DNA of 64,000 bases from Typha latifolia (taxonomy: Eukaryota; Streptophyta; Magnoliopsida; Poales; Typhaceae), in NCBI GenBank assembly GCA_019914945.1, contig CM034112.1, positions 581,001 to 645,000 on the forward strand, in the 5' to 3' direction. This document shows, piece after piece, positions 32,365-45,438 of this stretch. Positions within the stretch are counted from its first letter, which is position 1; the number at the start of each line of letters is the position of its first letter. Below the pieces are notes generated by a model, which saw nothing but the letters and a program-made list of their open reading frames with translations, made no database searches and was not told the origin of the DNA. The position numbers were made by a program, and so were the translations under genes.

Positions 32365-34075
32365 TTAGATCTGTGAGATGCATCTCCTATGGCATGCGGT
32401 AATATGCTTTGCCTGCTTAGTCTCCTCCTTCCACACCTTGCCAATGTCCTCTGCAATCCTCACAGCATCCAGTGATGCACCTGAGAGCCCTCTCCTTGTG
32501 AACCCAACTGCATAAAGCCCACACTTCCCCTTCCACCCATTTGGAAATGGTTGCCTTGGGAACCCCTCTTTGGTGAAGAAGTCTGTGCCCTGAAAAAAAG
32601 GAAAAAAGGAAGAAAAAAAAAGATTAATCCCCTTATTAATCACAAAGATTTGTCTAATGAGTTCTAGGTAACATGCAACACCCCCCAACGACCACTAACT
32701 ACCATCCATTTTAACAAAATGACAAGAAAATACCTCTCTGAGCATTGTATATCAAGGGTATAATTGTCAATATTGCTAGTCAATTCTATCATTTTTCCCC
32801 TCTTATTTCTACTCTACTATGGCGTCAGACACCTAACTACCATAACTGTCGATCCAACATGAGAACGTGAACATAGAACATTAATAGGGAAAAGAAGAAG
32901 AAGAAGAAGAAGAAGAGAGAGAGAGATCTAACTACCTTCAACCAAGAAGGAACATTGCTGCGGTAGCCTGTGGCCATGACGACCGCATCCACATCAAGAA
33001 CTCGGCCATCGACGAGCTCAACTCTGCCATGTGAGAACTTGTTGATTGCTGGCACCACCTTGATCTCGCCGGATTTGATCTTCCCCAGTGTTCCAATCTC
33101 CAAAACAGGGGTCTTTCCCTCTGCTTTCTTCAGCTCCAGCGGCCCCGCCGCCGGCCGCCGCAAGCCGTACTTTTCTACGTCCCCGAGTATCATCCTCGAC
33201 ATAGCTAGCAAGATCTTATCCACCATCCATAATGGCATCCATTTCATCAAGGAGAAGGATAGCTCGTAGGTTGATATCCCAAGGATCTCCCTTGGTAGCA
33301 CATGAACCTGGTATGACATACATTGCTGGTATGTTAATGGATATGATACGATATCAGAGCGAGGTTTGCAAGGGGGATGGGTTAAGAGTTTGCTTACCGA
33401 GTCGCGAACGACCATGGTAGGGTAGGCGTCGTGGTGGCAGAGGTCGAGGCAGACCTCCATGCCGGAGTTGCCGCAGCCGACCACGAGCACCTGCTTCCCG
33501 CGGTACCCCTCGCCGGACTTGTAGTCGGCGGCGTGGACGACCGACCTCCCGAGATCGCCCAACCCTTCCACCTCCGGCATCACGCAGTCCGCGTTCTCCC
33601 CGGTGGCCACCACCAGCCACTGGCATATGTACTCGACCTCGACGCCCCGCGGGCCGCCCGCCGCCCCGGCGGCTGCGACGACGCTCCGCACGCGCCACAT
33701 CCCGCACGTGTCGTCGTACTTCGCGGACTGCACCGTCTCGTTGAACTGCGGGTTGATGTCGAAGCGGGCAGCGTACGACTCCATGTAGCTTATGAACTGG
33801 TTCTTGGTCGGGTACTCCGGGAAGTCATCGGGGAAGGGGAGCTTCGGCAGCTGGCAGAATTGCTTAGGGAGGTGGAGTTTGAGACGATCGTAGGTTCGTT
33901 TTTGCCACAGTGAGGCAATGCAATCCGACCTCTCGAGGATGACGAAAGGTACGCCAAGCTCTTTGAGGCAGGCACCGACGGCGAGGCCAGAAGGGCCGGC
34001 ACCGACGATGAGGGGCCCGTTGACCCACTTGCATCTCCTCTTGAAGAGGTCCTCGTGATCGGACAAATGCGCCAT
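32365..34075 (-). CDS. YUC: YUCCA flavin-containing monooxygenase (indole-3-pyruvate to IAA)
   Basis: Three minus-strand exons, 34075-33398, 33307-32936 and 32589-32365, all phase 0, give 424 residues, normal for YUCCA. The enzyme uses NADPH, FAD and oxygen to turn indole-3-pyruvate into indole-3-acetic acid, the last step of the main auxin pathway. FAD motif GAGPSG is at 25-30, [20 protein letters not shown] follows, NADPH motif GCGNSG is at 200-205, and [12 protein letters not shown] about 334-346 is the conserved FMO C-terminal motif. The N terminus ([14 protein letters not shown]) resembles the YUC3/5/7/8/9 clade. Intron 1 is only 90 bases, in frame and stop-free, so its retention would insert 30 residues between RDS and VHVLPRE. 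A TATA-like site lies 108 bases upstream. Clade assignment is tentative; family is certain. Confidence 0.95.
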
Positions 34076-34182
34076 GATCGAAGAGCTATCTAGCTGGGTA
34101 GGAGTAGTAGAATAGTAGTAGCTAGTAGGTGGTAATGGATCAAGCTAAGTAAAGTGGAGAAGGGTGGGGGAAGAGGAGGGAG

Positions 34183-34190
34183 TATAAATA
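34183..34190 (-). promoter_or_regulatory. TATA-like box of the YUC gene
   Basis: The minus strand reads TATTTATA, about 108 bases upstream of the start codon at 34075, leaving room for a leader of roughly 75-80 bases. It sits within an otherwise GA/CT-rich region. Confidence 0.45.
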
Positions 34191-35997
34191 GGAGGGAGGG
34201 AGAGGGGAGGGGGGTGGGAATAGTCATGAGAACTGCGTGTAATGGAGTGGAAGCTACTGCATTGGGTGCGTCCTCAGCAAATGATAAGCCTACCAGTCTC
34301 ATGCATTTCTTTATGCAAATTTTTTATTTCTTCTAGGACGAGATATTTACTCCCATTGCAAATATATATATACATATTTTCTCTTAAAAGTTGAATGAAG
34401 CTATTAGATCTTGTAATTACTATTGATATGCCCCTGGTTTCACACTATCCTATTTTGGAGAACAGCCAGCACATAGAGATAAGGTCTAGATGAATGCCAA
34501 GAGGAAACAACCACGAGTTAATTATATAATTTCCAAGGTTTTATTCTTTTATAAAGGTTTTTCTCTATCAAGTCGGCTCTAAGGTTGGATATCTGAAAGC
34601 TAACTTTAGCGCAATTCCTCAAAAAAATTATGGTCAGAATGATAAGGTACTGCTGAAACTTTTAGTTGTTCAAGAACCTTTCTTTTTTCACTTTAATTTT
34701 TCTTTTTTTAAAAAAAAAAATTTAACTGAACTCTTCTGCAGTGATCTGCAGTACCTTTTCTTTTTGCAGTAAACCCAATGTACTGACTGTATTCTGACTC
34801 AAAACTTTATCTCCATCCAGTATTATCTAAAGGGCTTTAGATTCCCATCCTCCATGGCTTCAGCTGCTGTGCTAACGTATTTGCTGAGCTCACAAAGTGG
34901 CCAAAAGATTGCAGTCAGAGAGACAACTAGTTTGCACTACAACAACCAGCTAAAACGAATGTATCAAAGTTGTCAGAAGTTTCAAGAGACGAGAGAATTG
35001 AATCAGAGTTGCAAGCAAAACTATTATTCCCTAAACTGATAAGATCATTCGCAGTAGGGTCAATAGGATCTCAATATTGAGTACTCTTCAAGAGCTGGAG
35101 AACCCTCCTTTAGCTTTAATGATGTGAATTAAAACATTGTTAAATTCTTTACATCCAGATGAAGAGTGGTCCTGAACCAGTAAGAGCATAAGAAAAGGAT
35201 GAATAGAATTAATTGTTTATGTACTATCAAGTCCAAAAAAATATAAGCAGCAAAGTACAAAGGCCACCTAATTATAAGATCCCATCTCTTACGATTGCTA
35301 CGGTTGGTGGTGTTTCTTTTTAGCAAACTTAAAGAGGCACCTTCTTCCCTGGTGAAGTATTTGGCAGCATTAGTGAGCCCAGAATTAATTGTTTCAGCTT
35401 AGATTGCATTGGAAACTGGAAGCCACTCTATGCCAAACTGGCAAGCATAAGATGAACCTGACAAAATATGCAGTTGCTTAATTAGTAGGTATCTTGATAT
35501 ATAGCAATCTTATAATAATCCTTCTGATATTCCCATGCTGACCAAGCAATTGATATAAGAGTGTTATCTTAATTCGAATCTTACCAACAAAAAAAGAAAA
35601 AGAAAAAAGTTTGTCATATTTCACGTATATTAAGAGTTCATCATTCAAAATATCTATCTGGCTTTTATATTGATACCCCTTAAAAACCTTTCTTTTTCTG
35701 TGCACAAATCAAACAAATACGTCATAAAAAAAGTATCCTAGGTTTTGAAACAATTATATGTAAATACAACATTTTATACGTTAAGATTACAAAGAAATAA
35801 GCCAAGAAAACTATAAGAAGATAATATAACAATTATAAATATATATATTTATATTAAAAATAAATAAGGTCAGTTTGATCATTTTTATCTCTTATTTCAA
35901 ACCAAATACTTTTTTTTTTTTTGATAAAAAAAAAAAAATTAAAAAAAACCAAAAAGGCATAAACAGTTAAAAACACCCATAAGGCGATAACTACTTA

Positions 35998-36135
35998 ATC
36001 CACGCCCGCGTGGCGATGCGCCGGCCAGCGGGCCCCACGGGTGCTACCACGTGGCGCGTCCGGGTCAACTTAACTTGTGGGCCCGGCTGAAAGGAGATTG
36101 GGCCCACCAGCCACATTGGGTATCCATCCTTTACA
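35998..36135. promoter_or_regulatory. isolated GC-rich promoter-like patch
   Basis: Sharp GC-rich island in AT-rich surroundings with CCACGTGGCG (G-box, about 36048), GGGCCCCAC, GTGGGCCCGG and TTGGGCCCACC, which are ACGT and TCP/site-II-type elements clustered in plant promoters. No open frame or splice-ready exon follows on either strand within a few hundred bases. Confidence 0.35.
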
Positions 36136-36294
36136 GTTGGCGCTTCCCCGCGACCCATCTCGCTAACCACTTTTCTCTATTCTTGTGTACTTTAGCTGCA
36201 TATTTTTAACCCATTAATGCGGTTAAATACACTTTAACCCGTGCATAAAATTAATTTACCTTCTTAATACTTTTTTTTTTCTTTTTACTAAGCT

Positions 36295-36388
36295 AATTCT
36301 TATACTTATAACTAAAATAAAACGGTCAGAGTTTTTATCTAAATTCTTATACTTATAACTAAAATAAAACGGTCAGAGTTTTTATCTA
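36295..36388. repeat. 47-bp perfect tandem duplication
   Basis: Two identical adjacent units, 36295-36341 and 36342-36388, each beginning AATTCTTATACTTATAACTA. The absence of any difference points to a recent duplication. Confidence 0.9.
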
Positions 36389-37133
36389 AAATATCTCGTC
36401 ATAACAAATATAATAAGTTACCAAAATACCTAAATGAATATAACAGAGGCATTTTAATGATTTAGACGGAGCTCCGTTAATAGTTAAGTATATATAAAAA
36501 TTTAATGAGATGAGATACAATATATCTAATCCATAAAATAAAAGATAGACTATATATTAGACAATCGATCTTCTCACAAAATCTCGGATAATTTTTGGGG
36601 TTACACGACTCTCTTACATCCACGAGACATTCTTTTATATATGTACACCTATGTTCATAATACTCTACTCTTAAATTTAAGCTTACAAAGAAATAAGCTT
36701 AAAAAACTCTGTATGCTCAGATCATAGAAATATATTAAGTAGACAAATTAAAGATTAAAAAGAGAATTATAGGCAGAGATATTAGTTTTGCATCTCTGAG
36801 AATAAAAGTAACTCCATTTTTTCAGGCTTTTTTTTTTCTATAATGAAAAATATCATATACCACAAAAATTTAATATGCAGTAGGTTTCTACTACTAAGTA
36901 GGTATACAATTTGTAATAGTTTAAATCAATTGTGAGTTAGATGTATTCTTTTTCTTCATCTTCTTCTTCTTCTTTTGTTTGTTTATCTTGGCGTGAGGTT
37001 TGAGGAATGAAGAGGAGTGATAGCTAGTGAAGCCCCACTCTCTTGTTTGAGAGTGAAGTTTTTAATGGTGGGGAGGCATGTGCATAGAACCTTGTTAAAA
37101 AGAAAATTTATTTTAATTTTAATTTTTATCTTT

Positions 37134-37161
37134 GTCTCTCTCTCTCTCTCTCTCTCTCTCC
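37134..37161. repeat. (TC)n microsatellite
   Basis: About 14 TC dinucleotides in the YUC to complex I subunit interval. Confidence 0.9.
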
Positions 37162-39124
37162 TTTTGAGATAGGATAGGGATTTGGCTTTTGTTTAAGTCC
37201 TTGAATTATATACTCTCTAGGGCATGGGAAATGAGTACATCCATCTTTGCCACCTTTTGCTCCTGCCCACTTGACTTCTCCAAACCAAGGCTTCAAAAAG
37301 TTAGAAGCCCTCCAAAAGCTAACACACAAACGATTTTTTTCTCCTCCTATTTTTCTAATGCTTACATAAATATTTAAGTCCCATCAAACTTTAACCAATA
37401 TACTAAATCATTTAGTTTAGATTTTAAGTCATAAATATCATTGAGCTAATACTCCAAACTAAATATCACCTCGAGATATTGTTTCAAAACTGTCGTGCTG
37501 CCGAGCTTCTCCTTCAAATCATTAAGTCACCGCAGCGTTAAATCGTTAAGTCAAATTATTAAACTATTAGTATTTTTTTTAAAAATAATTATTTAAAGTT
37601 AGAATCGATATAGCATAGGGAAGAAGGTAGGTAGGTAAAGCAACATACAAAATTGATATTAGAATGTTAAGCATCATGGATGTGCATAGATGTGTGAGCT
37701 TTGTACCCATTATATATTACCACCTTTTCTTACTTGAAACAATTAATTAAGAAACTTTGGTGTGATCTTTGCTAGCTTAGATATACGTGGGACTTTGGTG
37801 TTAGCATGCATTCTTTGAGTTAAATTTTATGATACTTTTGAGGCGCATTGCATGGTCGGTGTATTTAATTTTTTTGATCATAGAAGCAAGCTCGATGGCA
37901 AGATTTTTTTACATCGTTTCAACTTTAACGATATAAATATTTAAAAATAAATAAATAAATATAACAAAGTGAGATATTAAAGTACGTGGTACACTCAAGG
38001 CCTCCAAATATTTTCCACGAACGTAATATTAAAATCCTACGGCTAGGGTTTCGCGCATGCGTGTGAAATGATGCCCAATTTTTTTGATAACAACTTCGTA
38101 GTAGCTTCCTATAAGCCATTGTTAATTAAGTGTTAATTAACGAGTAATCTCTAGAATTTTTTTTCTTCTCTTTTCCTTTCTTTCTTTCTTTCTACTAAAG
38201 GGAACTCAAATCCTAATAATCTATGTTTGCTTAAACTTTCCTTATTCAAAATTAAATCTTGAATCGTTTATTAACTTAAACTTGTAATTAAAATTATATA
38301 TATATATAAATATAAATTTCTCTCGAATCTATAATAAGAATCTCAGATGATCAATCACATGGAAGATCATGGATAATGACGAGAATAATCATTTGGTGCC
38401 ACATTAATTGCTTAGAAATCCAATAATTGTTCTTCGTCACGTTCTCCCATTCTTGACCCAATTCACCCATTAGGAAAATAAAATGTGCAAAAGTATATAA
38501 ACATATACATTTGAAGTACCTTCATCAAATTAAGATTTAATTTCCCAAACTTTGACCGCCGATCAAGGGCTAGATTCGGTTAATTTGGTCGGTACTTAAA
38601 ACGGTTGGGAGTTAGTTAGTACCCATGTTAGGTATGCATGTGGTATCATAATTTTTATTTAATCCATTAATCCTTGCATTTATAGGATGAGAAATCTTAT
38701 TATTTCGAGACAAAATATTTTGGGGCATGAAATGTGCATGAGATCATGTGTTGATGTTGGTAATGATATTAATATATATATATGTATCCATGTGGTTAGG
38801 ACTAAAAACCTTTTCCTAGATGCATCACATGGAAAGCAAATGATTTACAAGTACTAATTGATAGGATTTAGAACTAATACTACTATCTTTTCTTGTGCTT
38901 AGAGGAACATGCTTCTTGACATGCATGATTATGTTTTAAGGCAGTAAGAAACCTCAATGTTTAAGGGAACAAGAAGATTTAGCCTAAGAGATTTTTTAGG
39001 GTTTCAAGAGTTAAGTTCATGGCCTCATTTTATTTCGATTTATTTTAAATTTATTAGAGTAATAAGAGTATGTCCTAGTAAATGCTCTCTCCCCAAGGTT
39101 CATGAACTATTTACCTAATTAGTT

Positions 39125-39138
39125 AGAGAGAGAGAGAG

Positions 39139-39178
<40 letters not shown>
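39125..39178. repeat. compound (GA)n-(AT)n microsatellite
   Basis: A short GA run at 39125-39139 is followed by about 19 AT dinucleotides at 39141-39178. Confidence 0.92.
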
Positions 39179-39181
<3 letters not shown>

Positions 39182-41020
39182 CAGGGGCGGCTCAATTGCT
39201 AGGCTACTGATTGGGCAGCCGCTTAGGGCTCCACTTAGAAAAAACTCTTATTTTTCAAATATATATAATATTATTATATCGATATATTTATGTAAATAGA
39301 AAAAAATTAGAGTAGAAGGTTAGCCGTACCTTAATATATTTTTCCCCCTTTTTACATTGATATAGTTTGAAGGTATCTTAGTTAAGCATGTAGATATGGC
39401 CAAACTTAACTTAAATCTATGCTTAACACTTGAAAGGATCCAGCATGCTTCCTACTAACCATTTTAGATTCTGTTTACTTTGTGAATGGAAGCACATGAG
39501 ATCATATGATTGCTAATCTAAGAGAGAGAGAGTGATAGAGATAGAGAAAGAGAAAGAGAGGTCATTGGTCAAAGGAGATGAGCTTTGCTCAGATGTATAA
39601 TATAATTATTAAGCACCAAACTATAATTTAATTATCCACCAGCCTTTTGGCTGCAGTTAATTATATAATCAAATTAAAAGGCAAAAGATATGTTATCCTG
39701 AAGAGGAAAAGGGATGTTGATATGACTAATAGGGTCTAAGGCAAGATTCCAAGCCTGATTTTGAAATATTATTCCCCTTGTGATAGCTAACATCACATAA
39801 AGTTGAGATATTCCTCTTTATTTACTACCCATTTGTTTGATGTGATCTTCAACCAATGGTGGTGGTGTTTTTTGTTGAGCCAAATAGCACTTTCACATGC
39901 AATGACAATGATTTTTCTTGTCCCACTAAATACCGATATTGCTATAATTTGAATCCCGGTGTTTTTAATACAATATGAGCTTCTTTAACCAACCGAGTTT
40001 TTATCCTATTGGTGACTATTCTTTCATAATGCATTTTGCATTAAGAGAATTTCTCTTCTCCCTTTCGTTAAGGTTTGTTGTATTAGTTGATGCAATAATC
40101 TCTTAACTCTTATCCTAGCCGGTAACTATCACTCGGAATGATAACTCTTAGTCTGCAGACTTTCTTTGAAACAAATATGATAGAATTTTTTATACGTACA
40201 TCGTACGACTATGATCATATCTACTGTAATTATATGTTCATGTATATTTAATTTAAGTTGTGATCACAGTTGTTCAATCTATGTGAATCGATGATGATGA
40301 CGGTCGGTTTTTCAGATATTTTTATAGAATGGTAGTGGAAAAAATTAAGATAGATAATTATTTTTAAAATTACTTTATTTATTTCAAAAGTCAAATCGAA
40401 ACAATCGAACCTTCCTCGCCAAAGGACACTTTTACGAATAGTTTACATACCTAATGACGTGGCAGCAGCTGAACCTTCCATATTTTCCCTGATATGATTA
40501 CAATTTTGAGAATTAAATAATAATTAGACTAAGACCAATTATTGCTCTTTTCCTATTCACCATCTAATTGATTTTTATTTTCTACACATAGATTTTTCAC
40601 CCTCTGACGATGGTGTTAACAAAAACAACAAATAATTATTTTATCCTCAATTTTTATGTAAAATAAAAATAAAAATAAAAATAAAATAGTTTTATATTAA
40701 AAAAAAGAAAATATTTTAGAGGTTTTTCATAATTAAGAAGATAAATATGTTACGACAAAAAAAATGAAGGGTCTGTATGAAAATAGACCAAGGGTCTAGA
40801 TGTAAAATGGGCCTAGTTTGGGCTTTCCTCACCATATGATAGAAGCCATTACCTTAATGGGCTTTTAATTTAAGGTTATATTTGGGCCTAATTTGGGCCG
40901 AACTATATCGTGGATGTATACTTTCCAATACTGCCCATCTCGATCACCTTCGACTCCGCTTCGGAACTCCCTTCTCTCTCTCTCTCTCGCTGTCGCTCTC
41001 GCTCTCGATCGATCGGCGAA

Positions 41021-44000
41021 ATGATGCAGGCGACTTGGAGACGCTCGGGGCAGCGGTTTCTCGAGCAATCGCCTGCTCTTGCCACCTTCAAATCCATCTA
41101 TCCCCTCTCCTGTTCTGGTATGTTATACTCCATGTCGTTCCTAGGGTTAAATTTTCATCTTTTTGGGAACAATTGCTCCAGATCTATCACGATCTCCTCA
41201 AGTATTTATGCGGTTTATTGTATTTGATCGTAATGATGGTTTATAGGGGCGGAGTTTGGAATTGATCACCCTCGATATGTGTCGACCATTTCGGCCAAAG
41301 GAACCGGGTATCTCGTCCGCAAGGGCACGGGTGGGAGGTCGTCGGTGAGGTAATTTTTTTTCCCTTTGCTACATTAATGTCATGCTTGGAATGGAAGATT
41401 CGTGAACGAGCATATATTGGAGGATCATTTACATTCTACCATGGGATGAAATCTGGAATTTTGCTCTTTTATAACGTGGATTCAGTTTAGGCATTGAAAT
41501 GCATATTCACCTCACTAGAACTGGCAAATTTCTGCAGTGGAATTGTTGCGACTGTTTTTGGAGCTACAGGATTTCTTGGTCGTTATGTTGTCCAACAGCT
41601 TGGTGAGTCCTAGGATGCTTAATTCATAAATGTGAATAAATCGGAAAGATGTTTAATTGATAACATTGGACGGTTAAACAACGGTTTCTGAGCTATGAGC
41701 TATCCATATTCCTGAGTTTGTGGTCCTGTACTTGTTTCACTGTAGAACTTTGCTTATAGATCCCTCTGTCAGTTTTCTATGGAAAATCAAGATGTTGGAA
41801 ATTTCATGATCATATTACGCATTTGCCAAAAAATTAACATGAAGTGTCTATGCCCTTCTACAGCTAAACTAGGTTCTCAAGTACTTGTTCCTTTTCGAGG
41901 ATCTGAGGATTCTCAGCGGCACCTCAAATTGATGGGCGATTTGGGTCAGGTGCAGACTTAGTTATTAATAGTGTTAAGTTTATGCACCAAACACTGCATA
42001 TTCCATATAATTTACTTTGCTGAAGAGTTTTTAAATTTTGACATTTTTTTTTCATTTTTTTGTGCTTTCAGATTGTCCCTATGAAATATAATCCAAGAGA
42101 TGAAAGTTCAATCAAAGCAGTGATGGCTAAGTCAAATGTGGTTTTGAACCTCATCGGTTTGTATGTTATGCTTGGCTTCTGTAACACATTATCCTAAAGG
42201 ATACTAGTAAAATAGTTATTGGCTTTTGAAATGACAGGAAGGGAGTATGAGACAAGAAACTACAGCTTTGAGGAAGTTAATCATGCCATGGCCGAACAAC
42301 TTGCAGTGGTAAGCTTTTGCTAACTTTCATATATTCATTGTTTGCTTATTTGGAGCATATTTACTTTAGAGAGAAGATCTATTGTTTGAGTTTTGAGCTT
42401 CCTTTGAAACATTTTTTTTATGGTCAGCATTATTTGGTTTGCTTGTAAGTGCCTGAGTATGAAGAGATAGTTGATTATGCTAAACTTATTGGATGTAGCA
42501 TCATTGTAAGAAGTAACTATTATAACAGATGCAACCTAGCATATTTGGGAACGAGCTAAACAGGGTGAGATATGGGAGATATGATCATACAATGATAAAT
42601 GAGATCATCATGAACTCTTTTTTTATTTATACATTTTTTTCTCTTTTTCATCTTCTTTTCCAACTTCTTGCATGTTAGTGAGTCCACAGTATCACAATAT
42701 TAAAAGAAAATTTTGTTTTCCTCATATGGGATTTTGTCACAGATCCTCTTAGCACTTACAATATTGAATCTTTTTGATAGTTGTTGATAGTTTAGGTCTT
42801 TAAGAGATGCTTCCTGATATGTTGTTACTTTGGCGAGTAGACTCAATTTGTGATGTAAAAAGAAACTAAGTAAAACCCTACGGGATGCAAAAGTAGTTTG
42901 AGAATTTGATTACTTTTTTTCCATTGTATGCACTGCTATCGTGATTGGATTTCTGCTTTTATGGGCTTGATGTAGATTGTGTTTTATTTTAGGCTCCATG
43001 CTAAGTTGATTTTATGGGCATAATTTATTAGCATTTTAATATTTGTTTTCCTACTTTTACTCCCTTCTTTGCTTGCATGATGGTGATCTAATGCTTAGAC
43101 GACCTTCTTCTTTTCTGAATAAAGAATGTAAGAACTTGTTTACATACTATGCAGATTGCAAAAGAACATGGAGGTATCATGAGATTTATTCAAGTGTCTT
43201 GCCTAGGGGCATCACCATCATCTCCCTCAAGAATGCTAAGGGCAAAGGCTGCAGCTGAGGAATCTGTCTTAAGAGAGTTTCCTGAGGTTACTTTCTTTCA
43301 GTCTGATCTTTACATTTATAGTTGGTTAGCAATATTAGGATGGAAGGTTGTTAACTTTTGTAATTCATCAAGCATATAGGCCTTGTGAATTATTGCTATA
43401 GCCAAGGTCAAAAAGGTTCCTGCTACGGGCTTTGAAGTTTTGGTCAAGAGTGATATCTAAGCCATGGAGATTACCTCTCATTTTTTATGGCGACTTTCAA
43501 ATATTACTTGCTTCTTGATGTAGTCTAGCTTGAGGTAGTAATTGGGTCAGAATTGATCCGGAGTTTGGGCTTGTTGAATTGGAAGTTTGGAGCAACACTA
43601 TTAAGTTGTTAAACTGTGTATTGCAATAAGTGTTAGAGACAACTATTGCAATACAAGATGATACGAGTATTTTACTGCTCTTTCTCTAGGAAGAATAAAA
43701 GGGAACTTGTCTTATTCCTAGTTCTCAGATTTTCACTTTGGCAACAAAATTTAAGATGTTAATATGCGGTATTGGAGATTATTATCTTTGGGACTTGAGA
43801 GGTTATGTTTGAAGTTCTCTTCTCCATGTTGAGAACTAAGTTAAAGGGATTGCAGCGGTTAATCTGTCAGATTGACAAGTCTTTTAAAATGAAACTTTTG
43901 GGTCCAACTAGTCAGAGCCTTTTAGATCCTGCAACATCATATATGCTTTCTTGGCTTAAAAGAAGTGATATTCCTTCATGAGCTACCTGACATGTCTTAT

Positions 44001-45438
44001 CATGCAAAGGATCAATGTGTCTAATTGTTGGGTTTTCTTTGTTTTGAACATTTACTGTTTCTGTCAGTTCCAAAAGAAAAGAAAAATACTCATAGCTAGT
44101 AACCTTAGTAATCCACTGCTGCCTTTTTAATGGTTGAACTGTAAAAAGTGTTATGTAGGATCTGCATGGGACATGCCTCTCACATGGAGGTAAATAGTCA
44201 TAATTGCTTAGCTGTATTAAGCCTTATCTATTTGTAACGTGTTTCACAATTATCAGGCCACAATTATGAAGCCTGGGGTCATGATTGGCACAGAAGATCG
44301 GATTTTGAATAGATGGGCACAATTCGCAAAGAAGTGGAGTTTTCTCCCACTCATAGGGGGTGGATCTACAAAGTACTTACGAAGCTGCAGTAACCCCTTC
44401 TATAATTAGATATTATTTGAGAAAGTTATTCTTGCTAAAACATTAACAATTTTCTTTGTTCACGACTAAGTAAATCCATGAAAATCTGCAAATTACATCT
44501 CCTGTAATTGTGCCTGCAGGATTCAACCAGTTTATGTTGTCGACGTGGCTGCTGCCATTATGGCTTCCTTAAAAGATGATGGTACCAGCATGGGGAAGGT
44601 CTATGAGCTCGGTGGACCGGAGGTTTTTACTGTACATCAACTGGTAATTCTTGTGAATCATTACTTTCTTGTGGAAGTTAAGACTAGTCAAGAAATTTGA
44701 TATGTGGAATAAATATTTGTTGGTTAATTTTCTTTAGTTATAGCTAGTTGTATTGAAGTTGTACTAAAAGTGATGCATGTTGTAGGCTGAACTGATGTAT
44801 GACATGATACGAGAATGGCCACATTATGTCAAGGTTCCTTTTCCTATTGCAAGGGTAAGGAAAAAATACATTACTTTTCCAGAGAAAATTTCTAGTTCAT
44901 CCTGGAGATGTTACTGTTTCTTTTATTTTATATGTTATAATGTTAATTGTAAGAAGTAGGTGGCCTCTAGTATGTCTTCCTAGCGTTCAATCTATGTTCA
45001 TGGTGATCTTGAATCAGCATTCAAAGTATATTTAGGGTAAGCTACTTGTTGATTCTGCATGTGTTGACATCTAACGATATATTGCTGGCTTTGCAGGCAC
45101 TTGCATCTCCTCGGGAGTTCCTTCTGAAGAAAGTACCTTTTCCTCTGCCAAACCCAGATACATTCAATCTAGATCAGATCAACTCTCTTACTGTTGATAC
45201 AGTAGTGTCTGAAAATGGTGGGTATATTTTGGGAACATCTTATGCTATAGTCAAGCATTGCCTTTTGCATCTCTCTTACTACGTGACCTTGTATCGTGCA
45301 GCTCTAACATTTAGCGATCTTGGAATTGTACCACACAAATTGAAAGGCTACCCAGTGGAGTTTCTCATGTGCTACCGTAAAGGTGGGCCAGCTTTCGGCT
45401 CAACTATCAGCGAAAGAGTAACAGGTTCTGAGTTCTGA
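41021..45438 (+). CDS. NDUFA9: mitochondrial complex I 39 kDa subunit (NDUFA9 type)
   Basis: Twelve exons: 41021-41117, 41247-41349, 41538-41602, 41864-41949, 42072-42156, 42238-42308, 43155-43286, 44257-44372, 44520-44643, 44786-44854, 45097-45217, 45302-45438. All phases agree and give 401 residues, about the length of the Arabidopsis orthologue At2g20360. The N terminus is a mitochondrial presequence. The atypical short-chain dehydrogenase fold follows, with NAD(P)-binding [13 protein letters not shown] about 74-86, [72 protein letters not shown] and [19 protein letters not shown] near the end. The subunit binds NADPH and helps assemble the matrix arm of NADH:ubiquinone oxidoreductase. Two adjacent ATGs (41021, 41024) could start translation; the difference is one residue. 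Confidence 0.95.

Larger units (their letters stand above)
34191..41020. other. 6.8-kb gene-free AT-rich interval
   Basis: No protein gene, RNA gene or recognisable element ORF is supported. It contains YUC upstream sequence, an isolated GC-rich promoter-like patch near 36000-36130, a 47-base tandem duplication, several microsatellites, and from about 40790 the upstream region of the complex I subunit gene, with GGCCCA boxes (about 40809, 40859, 40885) and a CT-rich leader (40972-40990). Confidence 0.5.
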
